Assembly: GCA_963922205.1 (NCBI GenBank)
Contig: CAWUHX010000359.1
Coordinates: forward strand, 1 to 64,000
Direction of reading: 5' to 3'
Origin: Romanomermis culicivorax
Lineage: Eukaryota > Nematoda > Enoplea > Mermithida > Mermithidae
DNA length: 64,000 bases
Made by a program: the position numbers and the translations under genes. Below the pieces are notes generated by a model. That model saw nothing but the letters and a program-made list of their open reading frames with translations, was not told where the DNA came from and did not search any database. Position 1 is the first letter of the stretch; every line of letters begins with the position of its first letter. Positions 36,524 through 47,993 of this stretch are shown in pieces.

Positions 36524-37350
36524 ACAGCAACAATAGCTTACCGTGTTGTTGTTATGAGGTGGTGTGTCTTGGGGACCCTACCTCTGATGTCCGTAACTAC
36601 CTCACATGCTGCTGTTGCACTGAGGCGTGACTAGCTGGGTCATGCCTCTGACGTCAGCAATGGCTGCATGGCATGTAGCCATTTAGGGGCTGCTGGTTCT
36701 CTGTATCGGCCCCCTGCATCTGCAATAACTGCATCCCTTGCTGTTGCTTCAAGAGGTGAGTGGCCCTCCAGCTTTACCTCTGACGTCAGCAATGGCAATG
36801 GAACATGTTGTTATTGCGGGATGGTGACTGTATGGCACTATCTCTCTGACGTCTGCAACAGCAGAGGTTCGAATTGTTGCACTAGGACTGATCTGGTATA
36901 CCAGTTCCAGTTCTTGACATCAGCAACAATAATGCTACGTGTTGTTGTTTGGAGATGTGAGGCCTTACAAATCGCACATCTGACGTCTGCAACAACTGCA
37001 TCTCATATCATTGCTGTAGGATAACTGAGAATCAGCTATTACCTTTTGATGTCAGCAATGGCGATGCTCCGTGTTGCCGTAGCAGGGTTGCTGACCTTAG
37101 GGCCCTACCTACTGATGTCGGCTATGATAATGTTTCTATTCCAGTATTGGGGTTGAGACTTTACAGTCCTATTCTTGCATCAGCAACGGCAATGCTCCGT
37201 GTTGCCGTAAGGGGTCTGTGGCCATAGGCTCTTACCTTTGGCGTACATACTGCAATGTGAGACTATGGCACTTACATCCCAGTCACCTGAGGTCAGCACC
37301 GAGTGTGTGGTGGTGTATATCACATCTTTTGATGTCAGCATTGGGTTACT
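36524..37350 (+). repeat. ~66 bp tandem array with hairpin-forming units in element leader
   Basis: Units begin with a TGACGTCAGCAA-like box at about 36655, 36718, 36782, 36848, 36915, 36981, 37048, 37113 and 37175, a period of 62-68 bp. In most units the sequence after the box pairs with a segment ~10 bases later: AATGGCT/AGCCATT, GCAATGGCAA/TTGTTATTGC (with G-T pairs), CAACAA/TTGTTG, ACGGCAA/TTGCCGT. Since 66 is a multiple of 3, a 22-residue protein repeat is an alternative reading of part of it. Confidence 0.7.
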
Positions 37351-38841
37351 GTAGGTTTACAAGATGCCACTTGAGTCATAAGTGATTGCTGGAATATGAC
37401 CCTCTCACCTACGGCTCTTGTTTGCCGGTTGTGTCTGTGTGCCACTGATGCCTGGGAAACATCAGTTGACATGCTCACTCAGCCTGAGATGCACTCAGTC
37501 CGTGATACTGATCAGGTTGTCCACCCGGGTAGCGGCACTGATTGATCAGCACGTGACCACCTTCAAAGCTTTAACTGCAGGTTTGAACGGGTTACACTTG
37601 GCCTCAGCTGGGTCGGTTGTTCAATTTACGCAACAGCATTTGCAGTTGGTACTGCCTGTGTCTAACAACCGCAAGGGTTGACAACCTTCCTGTAAATTCA
37701 TTATCTAATTTCTCACATTTCTTTCTCATCTATGATCTTCTTTAGTGTCCCTGCCGGAATAATTCCTCAGGAATTACGGCACAGCCACCTGTTGGGCCTA
37801 AAGTGTAAAAGGCCCCTCTGTAATCATTCTTTACACTCAAACGCCTTCATTAGCTGGCCTAATAATGTCCGCACTAGAGTCGCCCATTAATCCTGAGTCT
37901 GCCTCCGTTGGTTGTCCATATAGCATAATATGCCGCTAGTCCACCTAAGCGACGGTGTTCGAGTCCGTCTAAACACATTACAACTGAATCCACCTTAGCT
38001 CCTCACTTTACACTCATTTAATCGCGACAGACTGTACCCCTGATCTCAAGATGCTTTGAGCCCCGCCTCGAATCATAGGAGGAAGCCTGCATATCCCCAC
38101 CTCCATTAGGCACAGCTGGGCCAAAGACCCCCATGCCACCCATTTACTGACTGAGTGTATCAGAATAGCACCTTGGTACCTGGTGCTCTTGCCTCCAACT
38201 GGTGACCTGGGGAGCCTCACTTCATCTCAGTGATTGGAATACCGGCCACCAGCTGTATATAATGCTCCTGGAGAGCTCCCATTCAGTTCAAAACGCTCAT
38301 TCCCATTTTGGGCACGGTTGTAAAATATATACGAATGTCGTCCCCTTGGGAACCTCCTGTCTAGTCATCACACTTTTCAGAGATCGCAATTGCTCCTAGT
38401 GTGTGAGGCTGATTGCGTAATAGCGCATCCCCTTTGCGTAGTCTGGTGTGTAAACTAATTTTGTCCCTATCTATTTACACCCACTAAGTTTACTTTAAGT
38501 TGTCCCCCTTTACTTATTAATTCTTAAGCTACTTCACGCGCTACTCCTGGTGAGTAGGACTTTGTCGGTTATAAGCTCTCCCATATCCAAGGTTTGTAAA
38601 CTAGCACAACAGACTTGACCTCCAAATAAAATTCCCTTTTGGATGGGTTTATCCATACACGAGTCCTTACATCGTCCTTTTTTTCGGTTGGGGAACCACC
38701 ATTTTAGTCAAAATTTATTCACTTCTGGTTTAAAATAACCTGGTCTAGCCCCATGTTTCTTCACTAAAGTTTGGTTCTGCATTTGAGAAATGTTCTGCAT
38801 TTGAGAATGCCCTTGGACCACTCAACCAAAAGCTGGAGGCT
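37351..38841 (+). other. Element leader, second part
   Basis: Between the array and gag. GC-richer than host DNA, no conserved domain seen, several short frames. It may contain packaging or translation-control sequences, which is inference from position only. Confidence 0.35.
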
Positions 38842-39792
38842 ATGAATGGCAGAAGGCACTCTCCTGTGTCCAGCTTCATGGCCCCTCCTGCCTTTTCGGG
38901 CGCTTTTGGTGAGTCCATAACGGATTTTATATCTCACTTGACCCATTTCTTTACACTTCAAGGGGTAACAGAAACAGATCATGTATATAAAATCGCGTTT
39001 CTGGAGTCTTGCCTAACAGGTCCTGCTCTTGCATCCTACCAGGACTTCAGCAGTGGTACTCCACAGCCTACCCGCTACGAAGAGTTCATGGCTTTTCTAA
39101 GGAAAGACTATCCAGTAGGGCCTGACTCAGATCTGCATCAGCAGTTGATCCAAGATCATCTGCAGAAGCCGACTGAGTCTGCGATAGTCTATCTTGAGCA
39201 CCTTAAGAGACTGTCCAGGGTGACTTATCCCGATCTCGCGACTGACGTTAGGGATTTGATTATAAAACCTATCTTTCTGCGAGGGTTGAAACTAGTCCAT
39301 CGAGATGGTATTAAGTTCAGGGAGTTCACAACTCTTGAAGAGACTCTCAAAGCAGCTTGCTATGCAGAATCACAGATTTTTCAGGATGAGATTAGGTATA
39401 CTGCCCCATCTAATGCTGTTTTCTCTTTAGAACAAAGGACTGCCGACAACGTCAGATCAATGTCCAATCAAAGGGGCACCACTCAACGTCCATCGGCAAT
39501 CCTGTCCGATGAGATTCAACGTTTACAATCAGAGATGGCCCGGCTTACGGCTCGCGTTGCGGGACTTAGGGCTCAGCAAAGGGCGCCACCTTTGAGAAAT
39601 CCGATGCCCTCAACCACACCGTCAGCACGCCTCCAAAACCCTGGCGATCACCCATCAGGGGCACATTTACAGATGTGCTCCTACCATGGACGCTGCACCC
39701 ACAATGAGGCTAGTTGCGGGGCCCAACATGCCGACAGCGCCGGCCCTAGTAACACCACCACCACCGGTGCCGGCCGTTGCGATTTTTGTTGA
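38842..39792 (+). pseudogene. gag (retrotransposon Gag capsid), interrupted at zinc knuckle
   Basis: 316 codons from MNGRRHSPVSSF. The middle (~residues 30-190) has the Gypsy Gag pattern of hydrophobic and charged helices (ITDFISHLTHFF, YKIAFLESCLTGPALASYQD, YEEFMAFLRKDYP). A Cys/His cluster follows (CSYHGRCTHNEASC), then CDFC and TNGHR on either side of TGA 39790-39792, where a CCHC knuckle would continue. The stop sits in place of a codon that could have been CGA. Role: virus-like particle formation and RNA binding. Confidence 0.8.
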
Positions 39793-41229
39793 ACAAATGG
39801 GCACCGCTCAACGTCCATCGGCAATGCCGACTGACTGATGCAACAGACCCTGTCCACATTGCCGACAAATACGAGTGCACAGGGCCACAGCCTGCCCACA
39901 TCTGACTCCGAAAATGCCTGGTGAGACTAACTTTGGTAATTCTGGTTACTCTCCTCAGGGGGCAAATGGGAATTTTCAGCGATATGCTAATCCACCTCGT
40001 CAGGGGACAGGGAACCAATATCGGCCACTCCTGCAGCAAAATAATGCCATAGGGGCTACCGACAGTCTTCCTCACCCAGATCTGTTTGATCTGGATGATG
40101 AAGTTCTGGCTGAACACCAGGCCGATCATTCACAACTGTGTTATCCTGTCTGTGTAATCAGTATTGGGTTTTCAGCTGCCGCAGTGGTTTCGGCACCCAC
40201 TCTGTTGTTGGGTTTGCTGCCGCCGCCGCCAAAATACACCATGCGGGTCAACGTAAACCCGTCAACAACTGGCGACGTCAGCGTGGTCGCGTCGTATCGA
40301 CCAACGGAAGGTACACCGGCGTCTCCAGCCCGTTTAATCACCCAAGGACTGCCGCCCAGAATTCCTACAGACTCCGTGTTGGAGGTTGTCGGTCAATTGG
40401 AATCGATGAATCTGCTAGGTACACTACCTTCTTTTTCTGACATTTCAGGTCTGAAAATCAGATATCCTTATAAGTCACCGGCTTTAGTGCTTTCTCATTT
40501 ACAGATTCCTCATTGGTCACCGATGTGATGTGGACCGTGTGGTCAACAGATTTGGCCAAAAAGTATCCACACCTCCCATGGGCGCTACTCAACGAGCCGT
40601 TTGAGGTTGAGGCGCTTACGGCCGCGGACGTGATGCTATCTGCGCCAGCGGCATTGAGGATATTGGGGCCCGAAGTTGCTCGACGAGCGCTCGAGTTTAT
40701 CCCTGACGGAACTATTTGTGCCACCCCAGTGGACAAGATCCTGTTCGATGGTGAATCATTGTCGCCGGCAGTGGACGCGGTCTGCAGTGCTGTGGAACAA
40801 GCAAGCCGCAATGTGCAGCCCACAGCAGTTCTTGCGGCATTACCATCAACGACGACAACAGGAGCCCAAACATTGGCCACGATTGCCCAGCAGCAATTAG
40901 TGGCTGCCGCAAAACTGCCGCCCACGGTTGCCAACGCCTTTGGAGAGAATTTGTGCGCTGTCAAGGACGACGTCAGCGTCATTGAGACGTCAGCATCATC
41001 GAGGCGTCACCATTCCCAATGGCAACCGCCCCGCGGTCCTCGAAGATTGGCATTCTTCGCGAAGTCCACCCGTGTGGGGGTTTGGTCATCGACTTCCCTG
41101 GCGAGGAGCCGATATCGTCTGACGATGACGACAAAGAATGAAACCGCCCGATGGGTGAACACTGTACATATTGGTGTATATTTAGGAGCACTGTATGTAA
41201 ATAGCTTGTACATAATAAATTGGGCCTTC
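39793..41229 (+). pseudogene. Accessory region between gag and env-like part, unknown
   Basis: GC-richer sequence. One frame (39875-40528) has Pro/Gln/Asn-rich stretches (RYANPPRQGTGNQYRPLL) that could be Gag C-terminus after a frameshift. A second frame, 40513 onward, is open for 239 codons before the env-like leader and is rich in Ala/Val ([40 protein letters not shown]). No family is recognised. It may be a further structural domain or an acquired sequence. Confidence 0.5.
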
Positions 41230-42401
41230 ATGACACTACTGTTCTTAGGATCGAGCTCTGCAATACATGCTACTCAGTACCAATTTTGTGGTCTTTCAAG
41301 AAGTGGTCATCCACTTGAGCTACCTCAAAAAGTTGAATGCAAGCCACCAAAATCTTCATGGAGTCCCCGGGGCATGAATGTTACAGTGTATGTTCCTATT
41401 TCTGATCCAATCACTACTGTAGCATGGAAGTGCACTTTGCAAAACCATAAAGTGTGCACCAACACTGGTTTTTTGGGATCTAGGGGCATTACTGCAGATG
41501 TCACTACCACTCGGCATCTAGCCCATGCATCCTTGTACGCTAGCACATCGCATGAAGGTGTTTGGTTTACAAAAGCTTGAGGAAATACGCCCTGGCTTTT
41601 ATAGCACTAACCAAATGCTGGAGGTGATGTACTCATGGTGCTGCAGTGATGTCTGCAAGATGGTGACTAACCTCTTCATTGAGGAGGGACAGGTTGCTTC
41701 GTGGGATGGCACTACAGCTCTAAGTACCTTAGGAGATGTAGGTGGATGCAGTCCCACTGCAGGTCAATGTAATACTCTGGACGGGGTAATCGTTTGGCCT
41801 GCAACAAACTTTACAGCACAGTGTCATTATTGTCCTCAGGGCAATTACACTGCATCTGTGTCAGGGAACCATATCATCATCGATGATTTGCAAGTTGCCC
41901 TGAAGATCCCGGGAAACTCTCATGCCTTTGTGCCCGGACCTCCAGTTAAACACAGTACGAACGGATCAGGGTCTCCTTCTTAGCATCCACGGAAGATTTA
42001 ATATGACCCAAAGGTGATCAACTCAGCAGATCAAAGAGTCAGAAATTAACAATTCTCGGTTCATGTAGCTTGAGCTTTGTTCTCACGCTCAAGGCTGTCT
42101 TGATCTGACTTGGCAGTTGCTTCATTTTGACCCTACACTAGGAGCCCCCAGTGGCCCAGATCTCATTAAATTCAGCCCAAAAGTGCCCTGGGACCATCAC
42201 TTTATGGGGATTTTCCGGAATTGCTCGGGCTGGTTTACTGAGTCTGGCACGGTCCATGTGAGCCACATTGCGCTTGAAATTTTCTGGAAACAGCGCTTCA
42301 ACGTCATTCACTTTGACGCTCCTGCGCTCTTTCACGATCAGTTGGCCATGACCCCTTCGAGTTTTTCTCTCTTTAAATAATACATTTACAAGACTGAGCA
42401 A
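41230..42401 (+). pseudogene. env-like glycoprotein ectodomain region, broken
   Basis: A hydrophobic leader at 41230 (MTLLFLGSSSAIHA) is followed by a Cys-rich region with several N-glycosylation sequons (NVT, NFT, NYT, NCS) and paired Cys (SWCCSDVC, CHYC). It is split by a frameshift near 41540, stops at 41981-41983 and 42378-42380, and another frame change near 42000-42117. Such signal-like leader, sequon and Cys pattern is that of a membrane glycoprotein; the fusion-protein class cannot be assigned. The unusual feature is its position between gag and pol. Confidence 0.55.
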
Positions 42402-43436
42402 ATGGAAGTGGTCTTAAACCAGTTGGTAAACTTTACCACTGGTCTATCCCTACAACCAGATTCTCTCTATCAGGCGGTTGCAGAGGTAGGGACTGACATC
42501 AAAGCCTCACTGGAAGGTGTTGGTCTGGGAGCAAACCACGTGATTACTGGTCAGCAGCACAACCTCATACAGGGCTTACAGTCTCTTCTGAGTGGCCCAG
42601 TGCAGTTGATCTTTAACACCCTCATCACCCTGGCAGTGCTGGCCGGTACAGGATATCTCATCTACGTTGCGTTCTCCTATTATCTCAGCTACCGCCTGTG
42701 GAAAAGACAGGTTCGGTTTGTTAGACGATACTCTCCACTGAACTTACTCCGGAAAGTTCAGCATTGGGTAGGTTTTCACTACGTGCAGAATGATGTGCCA
42801 ACTCAGTTAGACAGGATCACTCCGTGCTTTGTCGTACTGGTTGACCACAAGGAAACTCCTGCTTTCCTTGACACTGGTTGTCCACGGACCATCATTAGTC
42901 AACGCCTTCACAGGGCCTTGATTAAAGAAAGTCCGAAGGCAGTGATGGCCTTCCAGCAACATCACGACTTTAACCCATTAATGAGTATCAATAGGAAAGC
43001 CATCCATACTCTCCTATCGGGACCGTATGAGATCATGTTGCCTGGAACCCGTCAGCCACACACAAGAGTGGATATACATCTCCATGTGTGTAAGACTACT
43101 TCTCCTTTCTGGTCACTGGTCGATCTAATTCTTGGATTGGACTTTGTAGAACAATTCCAGAATATCGCATTTGATTACCAACAACATATCTGTCGGTTGA
43201 ATGCGGTAGAACTGCCACTTCTCTTGACAGCGGCTGAGATTGATCAGGTCAAGCCCTGGTGGGAGAACGCACATTCACTATCAAGGGCCTCCCACAGGTC
43301 CACAGGTCCAGGTCTCGATCAGGATCAAGGACTTCATCCATTTCTCAGCCACCCTCTCAGGCTTCCTCTGTTGCCTCATCACGTGGGTCGACCAGAGGTA
43401 GTCAGACCTCTTCTAGATGGGCCTGTCGTCATTTAA
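42402..43436 (+). pseudogene. env-like transmembrane tail continuous with a first retropepsin
   Basis: A 344-codon frame. Residues ~68-95 form one strong transmembrane helix (LIFNTLITLAVLAGTGYLIY) followed by a basic tail (RLWKRQVRFVRRY). Without a stop the frame continues into an aspartic-protease domain: AFLDTGCPRTIIS (DTG at ~157-159) and DLILGLDFVEQF (~241-252). This spacing of ~85 residues between DTG and the (I/L)LG motif is normal for retropepsins. The frame then loses sense after ~43260. A membrane-anchored protease is the direct reading, unless a lost break separated the two. Confidence 0.7.
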
Positions 43437-43696
43437 TGGCCAGGTCAGGGTCAAATTGCCCTTGACCACCGCCTGGAAATTCTCCAGTTACACTAGAGAA
43501 AGGCCGATTCTGCGAGCCTAGTGATTCAGATGGACCTGCATCCCCTGTACTAGAGGTGCCCCTACTCTCTGATACAGAGGTCGAATCCCTAGGAGCTACT
43601 CAGAGCTCAGGAGAGCGATCGGATCATGTACTTACTGTTTAGGTTCATCCCACTCCTCGGACTGATCCGGAATCATCCATTGGTTATGCTCTAGTA

Positions 43697-44140
43697 TTGT
43701 TACTCCAACGCACTGGTCTGCTGATAGCGAAGGGAACCGGTGCGCCAGAGTCGAGTTTTGATGACTCTGTACCTGACCCAAGTCATGTGGTGTCAGCCTT
43801 CTACCCCACTGAAATGAGGACCCCTCATATCAGAGTTCGCCTGAACAAGTGGGTGGAAGCCAAAGCTCTGATTGATACAGGATCAGTTTTCTCACTCTTG
43901 GATTACAAGTTGGGGGTCCAGCTACCGGACTTGGTACTCACAGAGACTAGGGCTCGCCTCATAGCAGCCAATGGATCTCCAATTCTACTGCTAGGCGCTG
44001 CCTATGTCACGGTGACAGTAGCTGATGTCTCTGAACGGATTCAGGTCCAAATTTGAGAGAATTGTTCAGCTGAACTCGTCTTGGGGATTAACTTCCTCGG
44101 AGGGTTCAATTGTGTCAGCTTAAGCTGGGAGAAATCCTTT
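43697..44140 (+). pseudogene. Second retropepsin domain of pol
   Basis: Reads VEAKALIDTGSVFSLLDYKL (DTG), then SPILLLGAAYVTVTV, and after one in-frame TGA (44054-44056) ELVLGINFLGGFN, the C-terminal hydrophobic-Gly motif. A complete second protease, in the frame that runs on into RT. It releases pol products in related elements. Confidence 0.75.
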
Positions 44141-45479
44141 CTTCAGTTCAAGGAACTTCGGGTCCCGTGTGAGGGCCTCATTCACAATCCTCCCTCTGCC
44201 CGTGGTGCACTGCCCTTGCAGGAGTTGATTGTCCTTGAGCCTCGCTCGCTAATTCAATTTACTGCACTTGTACCTTCACTATATGCGAATGTGCCCGAGG
44301 TAGCTTTCTTCCCTAAGCCCCTCTTGGGACAACAACGCAGCATATATTTTGCTGGTACTGTAAGCACTGTGACTAACAGTCGCATACCCCTACAGGTAGT
44401 TAACCCGAGTACACACTCAGGGGTTCTCTACCCGCACATGACCATCAGTCATGTGCAGATGCACACTGATTCCTCACGGGGATCCGCGGTCAAGTCTGAT
44501 ACCATTCTTGACCAGAAGTGGGTCGAAGTGAATGCTGTGAAATCTCCTGATATTTCCTCATGGGACAAGACAGCGTTACTCGACCTACTGGTTGAATTCA
44601 CTGACCTCTATGGTATTGGTGAGAAGGGCACAGGTTCCACTGACCTTGCGCACCAGGAAATCAGCACGGGTGATGCTCGCCCAGTCCCCCATTTCCCTTA
44701 CCCCACCGCGCCCAAGGAAAAGGACCTGATCATACAAGAAGTCAGAGCACTTCAGGAGAAAGGTATTATCCAGCCTAGTACTTCCCCCTGGGCCATTAAT
44801 ACCGTCCTGGTGGGCAAGAAAAATGGGTCACACCGGATGTGTGTTGATTTTCGTGGTCTTAATGAGGTCACGAAAAAGGATGTCTATCCTCTCCCACGGA
44901 TTGATGACATCCTTGACACACTCAAGGGTATGAAATACTTTACTACCCTTGATCAGGCTAATGCCTACTGGTCTATACCTATTGCCGAGGCTGACAAGGA
45001 GAAAAGGGCATTTAACACAGTTAAACTATCTGCATTTTGGTCTCTGCAACGCCTCTGGGACGTTTCAACGTCTCATGGATCTGCTTCTCATGGGACTGCA
45101 GTGGGGCACAGCATTGACCTATCCCGATGACATTTTGGTGTTTGGGAACTCTCACACCCAGATGCTTGAGCGACTGACGGATGTGTTTAGGCGTCTCCGT
45201 CAGGGTGGAATGAAGCTCAGACTGAGCAAGTGCAAGTTTTCGCACTTGGAGGTAGAATATCTAGGCTACTGTATCTCACAGAACAGCCTAGAACCGGATA
45301 AAGTCAAATTGGCTGCCGTCCAGGATCTACCCATTCCACAAAACCCCAAAGACATCAAGCCTTTTCTTGGTCTTATGTCTTATTATAGGCATTTCATCCC
45401 TGGTTGCGCCCGGCTCAGCGAGCTGCTGACCAAGCTCCTACGGAAGGAAGTTACCTTCCTGTGGTCAAAACCTCAGTAA
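44141..45479 (+). pseudogene. Reverse transcriptase, frameshifted and active site altered
   Basis: Gypsy RT landmarks in order: VRALQEKGIIQPSTSPWA, VLVGKKNGSHRMCVDFRGLN, YPLPRIDDILDTLKG, YFTTLDQANAYWSI, then after a frame change near 45010-45030 HFGLCNASGTFQRLM, LTYPDDILVFG, LSKCKFSHLEVEYLGY and FLGLMSYYRHFI. The catalytic motif is YPDD where families have Y-(L/V/I/M)-DD, and a few residues are missing at the frameshift. TAA at 45477 ends the frame just before RNase H. Confidence 0.9.
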
Positions 45480-46163
45480 GTGGCGTTCGACGAAGTCCGA
45501 AGGCTGTTGACGAACCCTCCTATTCTGCACCATCCTGACTTTACGAAATCCTTCATCCTTCAAACAGATGCAAGTATTTCAGGGATAGGAGCAGTTCTGA
45601 GCCAGTTGGACAATGATGGATACGACCATCCTGTTGTGTATGCCAGTAGAGGGTTAATGGCAGCCGAGAAGAACTACACTATTACAGAGTTAGAGACTCT
45701 CGCTGTTGTCCATTTCGTCAAACACTTTCAGCCTTACGTCTTCCAACATGAGGTGGTCATTCAGACTGAACATACCGCTGTTAAGGCTGTGTTGGAGAAA
45801 CCTAACCCTTCAGCCCGGATAGCTCAGTGGGGCCTCACGCTCGCTGAAATCAAACTGACAATTCAGCGGCGAAAAGGTCGGTCTAATGGTAATGCGGATG
45901 CATTATCACACCTGCCTGATCCTAATTCCCTTGCCAGGGAGAGTATCGAGGACACTCCTGTATACAGACCTGAGGGAGAGATTATGATGATCTCCGATGG
46001 TGCTCAGCGCCTGGCAAGAACATCTCAAATGATCTTCGATGGTGCGCAGCACCTGGCGAGATCATCCCGAATGACCACGGATGGTGCGCAGTGCCTGGCA
46101 AGGTCAGAGTCTTATGTTGAGATATCACAGGATGCACAGCATTATGACCTTCTCGCAGCTTGA
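45480..46163 (+). pseudogene. RNase H domain and linker
   Basis: Continues the RT frame after TAA 45477-45479. Motifs: FILQTDASISGIGAVLSQ (first catalytic Asp), YASRGLMAAEKNYTITELET (Glu), VIQTEHTAVKAVL (where H replaces the usual D/S in the D-H pair), GRSNGNADALSHLP (last Asp region). The linker holds a 16-residue triplication. Ends at TGA 46161. Confidence 0.85.
45992..46110 (+). repeat. 48 bp triplication in the RNase H-integrase linker
   Basis: Three copies encode (S/F/T)DGAQ-x-LAR-x-S units: DGAQRLARTSQM, DGAQHLARSSRM, DGAQCLARS. The repeat is in frame, so it could vary in length without breaking pol. Confidence 0.8.
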
Positions 46164-47498
46164 TTTGAGGATCCGGAACTAGCCTCCATTCTTAGGTCAC
46201 TAAAACCCTACAGTGATCAGAATGATGTTAATGGCTACCACCTGTTGGATAACATCCTTCAGAAGTGGACAGGCGAGTCCAACAAGATTGTCATTCCCTG
46301 ATCAATGGTTCCTACCATTATCGAGGCTCATCATAATGAAATTTTCGCTGGACACTTTGGTGCTCAACGCACTGCGAGGCTTATAGCCCGCAGGTACCAC
46401 TGGCCTCCCCTCAGTGCAGACGTAAAATTCTTTCGTCAGCGGTGTGACCTTTGCCAATGGAATAAACCCACGAGACAAAAGACCTGAGCAGCTCTGAAAC
46501 CAATCACTATTACGGGGCTGTTTCATCCAGTAGGTGTCGACTGTATGGGACCAATGACCACTAGTGAAAGTGGCAACCCTTTTATTGTAGTCTTTATCGA
46601 CTACTCTACCAAATGGGTTGAAGCTTTTGCTACTCCGGATATTACTGCGCAAACCATAGCACGCCTTTTTGTTACACAAATTGTCTGTAGACATGGGGCA
46701 CCGCAGATTCTTCAGTCTGATGGTGGCACTGATTTCACGTCCAAACTGATGACTAAAATCACTGCCATTTGTTCAACTAAGAAAATCCACTCCACCGCTT
46801 ATCACCTGATGACAAATGGAGAAGTGGAAAGAGCTAATCAAATGCTAGCTACACGGCTATATATGTATGTCCACCAAGGTCATATTGATTGGGATGAACA
46901 CCTACCGTATTCTGTGTTCGCCGTCAACATTAGCATGAATGAGTCCACAGGATATTCCCCCTTTGAGCTCATGTATGGTCGTATGCCCATGCTAGCTGTT
47001 GATGCGGCGTTCTCATTTAACCCTCTGGCCCATTTCATTGATATTTCCACATATGATATGGAGGTCAAACGGCATTTTACAAATGCCTTGACCTTGATCC
47101 AGAGCCGAATCGAGAGATCACAGGTGGCTTATGCTCGGTCTTACGATCGCATGGCATGAGATGTCTCATACAAAGTTGGTGATCAGGTGCTCAAACTGCG
47201 CACCACTGGCAAACCTGGCCTTACGCCTAAATTGCTGCCCATTTACGATGGGCCCTACTTTGTAACGAATGTGGCATATCCCAATGTCACCATTTGGCTT
47301 GAGGCACATCAAGAAGATACTGTGCATGTCAATCAGCTTAGACGCTACGTGTCACCTGATCAGCCTATTGAAGCAGAGGAGATACCTTCCACCTCACAGG
47401 TCATTGAGACGGTACCCTTGTTGATTCCATCAACAAGCCGAGATTTTACACAAGATCTCGTTGACCCACATCTTGATGCAGAGGTCTTCGACCCGTAG
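46164..47498 (+). pseudogene. Integrase, with in-frame stops
   Basis: Zinc-binding HHCC: EAHHNEIFAGHFG ... FRQRCDLCQWN. Core DDE residues: GVDCMGP, LQSDGGTDFTSK, NGEVERANQML. A GPY-like C-terminal module follows (YDGPYFVTNVAYPN, VHVNQLRRYVS). All in one frame with RT end and RNase H but cut by TGA at 46161, 46299, 46485 and 47157. Each TGA falls where Arg (CGA) is usual or tolerated. Ends at 47496-47498. Confidence 0.9.
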
Positions 47499-47993
47499 TC
47501 AAGTAGCTCTTCTCTTCTTTAGTCAACTTATGGATGAGGTCGTCCTCGTCCTTTTTCGAAGGACCGCCATGCCCCTCATGGAATACCCACTCCTGCTTCA
47601 TGCTGCAACACCAGTGTAAAGAAGAGAATGAGCAGCGATCAATGCATCTAAACTAGGGTATTACTTCATGTTACAGGCACATCCGTCCGATAGCCTACAT
47701 CTCACCCCCTAAAATTTTTCTTTGAGTCTTGTTACAGATTTCACAAATCAGTCGACAGATGGCAACCCCATGCATTACCAAATGGATCAATCGGCGTCAG
47801 CAACTCCATGCATTTCCAATTGACGTCAGCAACCCCATGCACCATTGACATAACTCTACAAGCCAAAATGCGCCGAAAAACCACTGGACCATTGACCGCC
47901 CGCCATCACCTCTACCTGGACATGTGACCTCCGTGGACATGCCCCACACTGGACAACACAAGGATGAGGACGCCCTTTTTCGAAGACCAGCAG
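47499..47993 (+). other. Element 3' untranslated region
   Basis: Between integrase and the 3' LTR. It contains GTCAGCAACYCCATGCAT repeated three times near 47755-47840, similar to the boxes of the leader array. A purine-rich AAGAAGAGAATGAGCAG lies at ~47619; no polypurine tract directly abuts the LTR. Confidence 0.4.

Noticed and set aside
39790-47159. UGA recoded as Arg in the retroelement
   Set aside because: One stop is TAA and LTR non-coding differences show the same C-to-T at CpG, so mutation explains the stops better than recoding.
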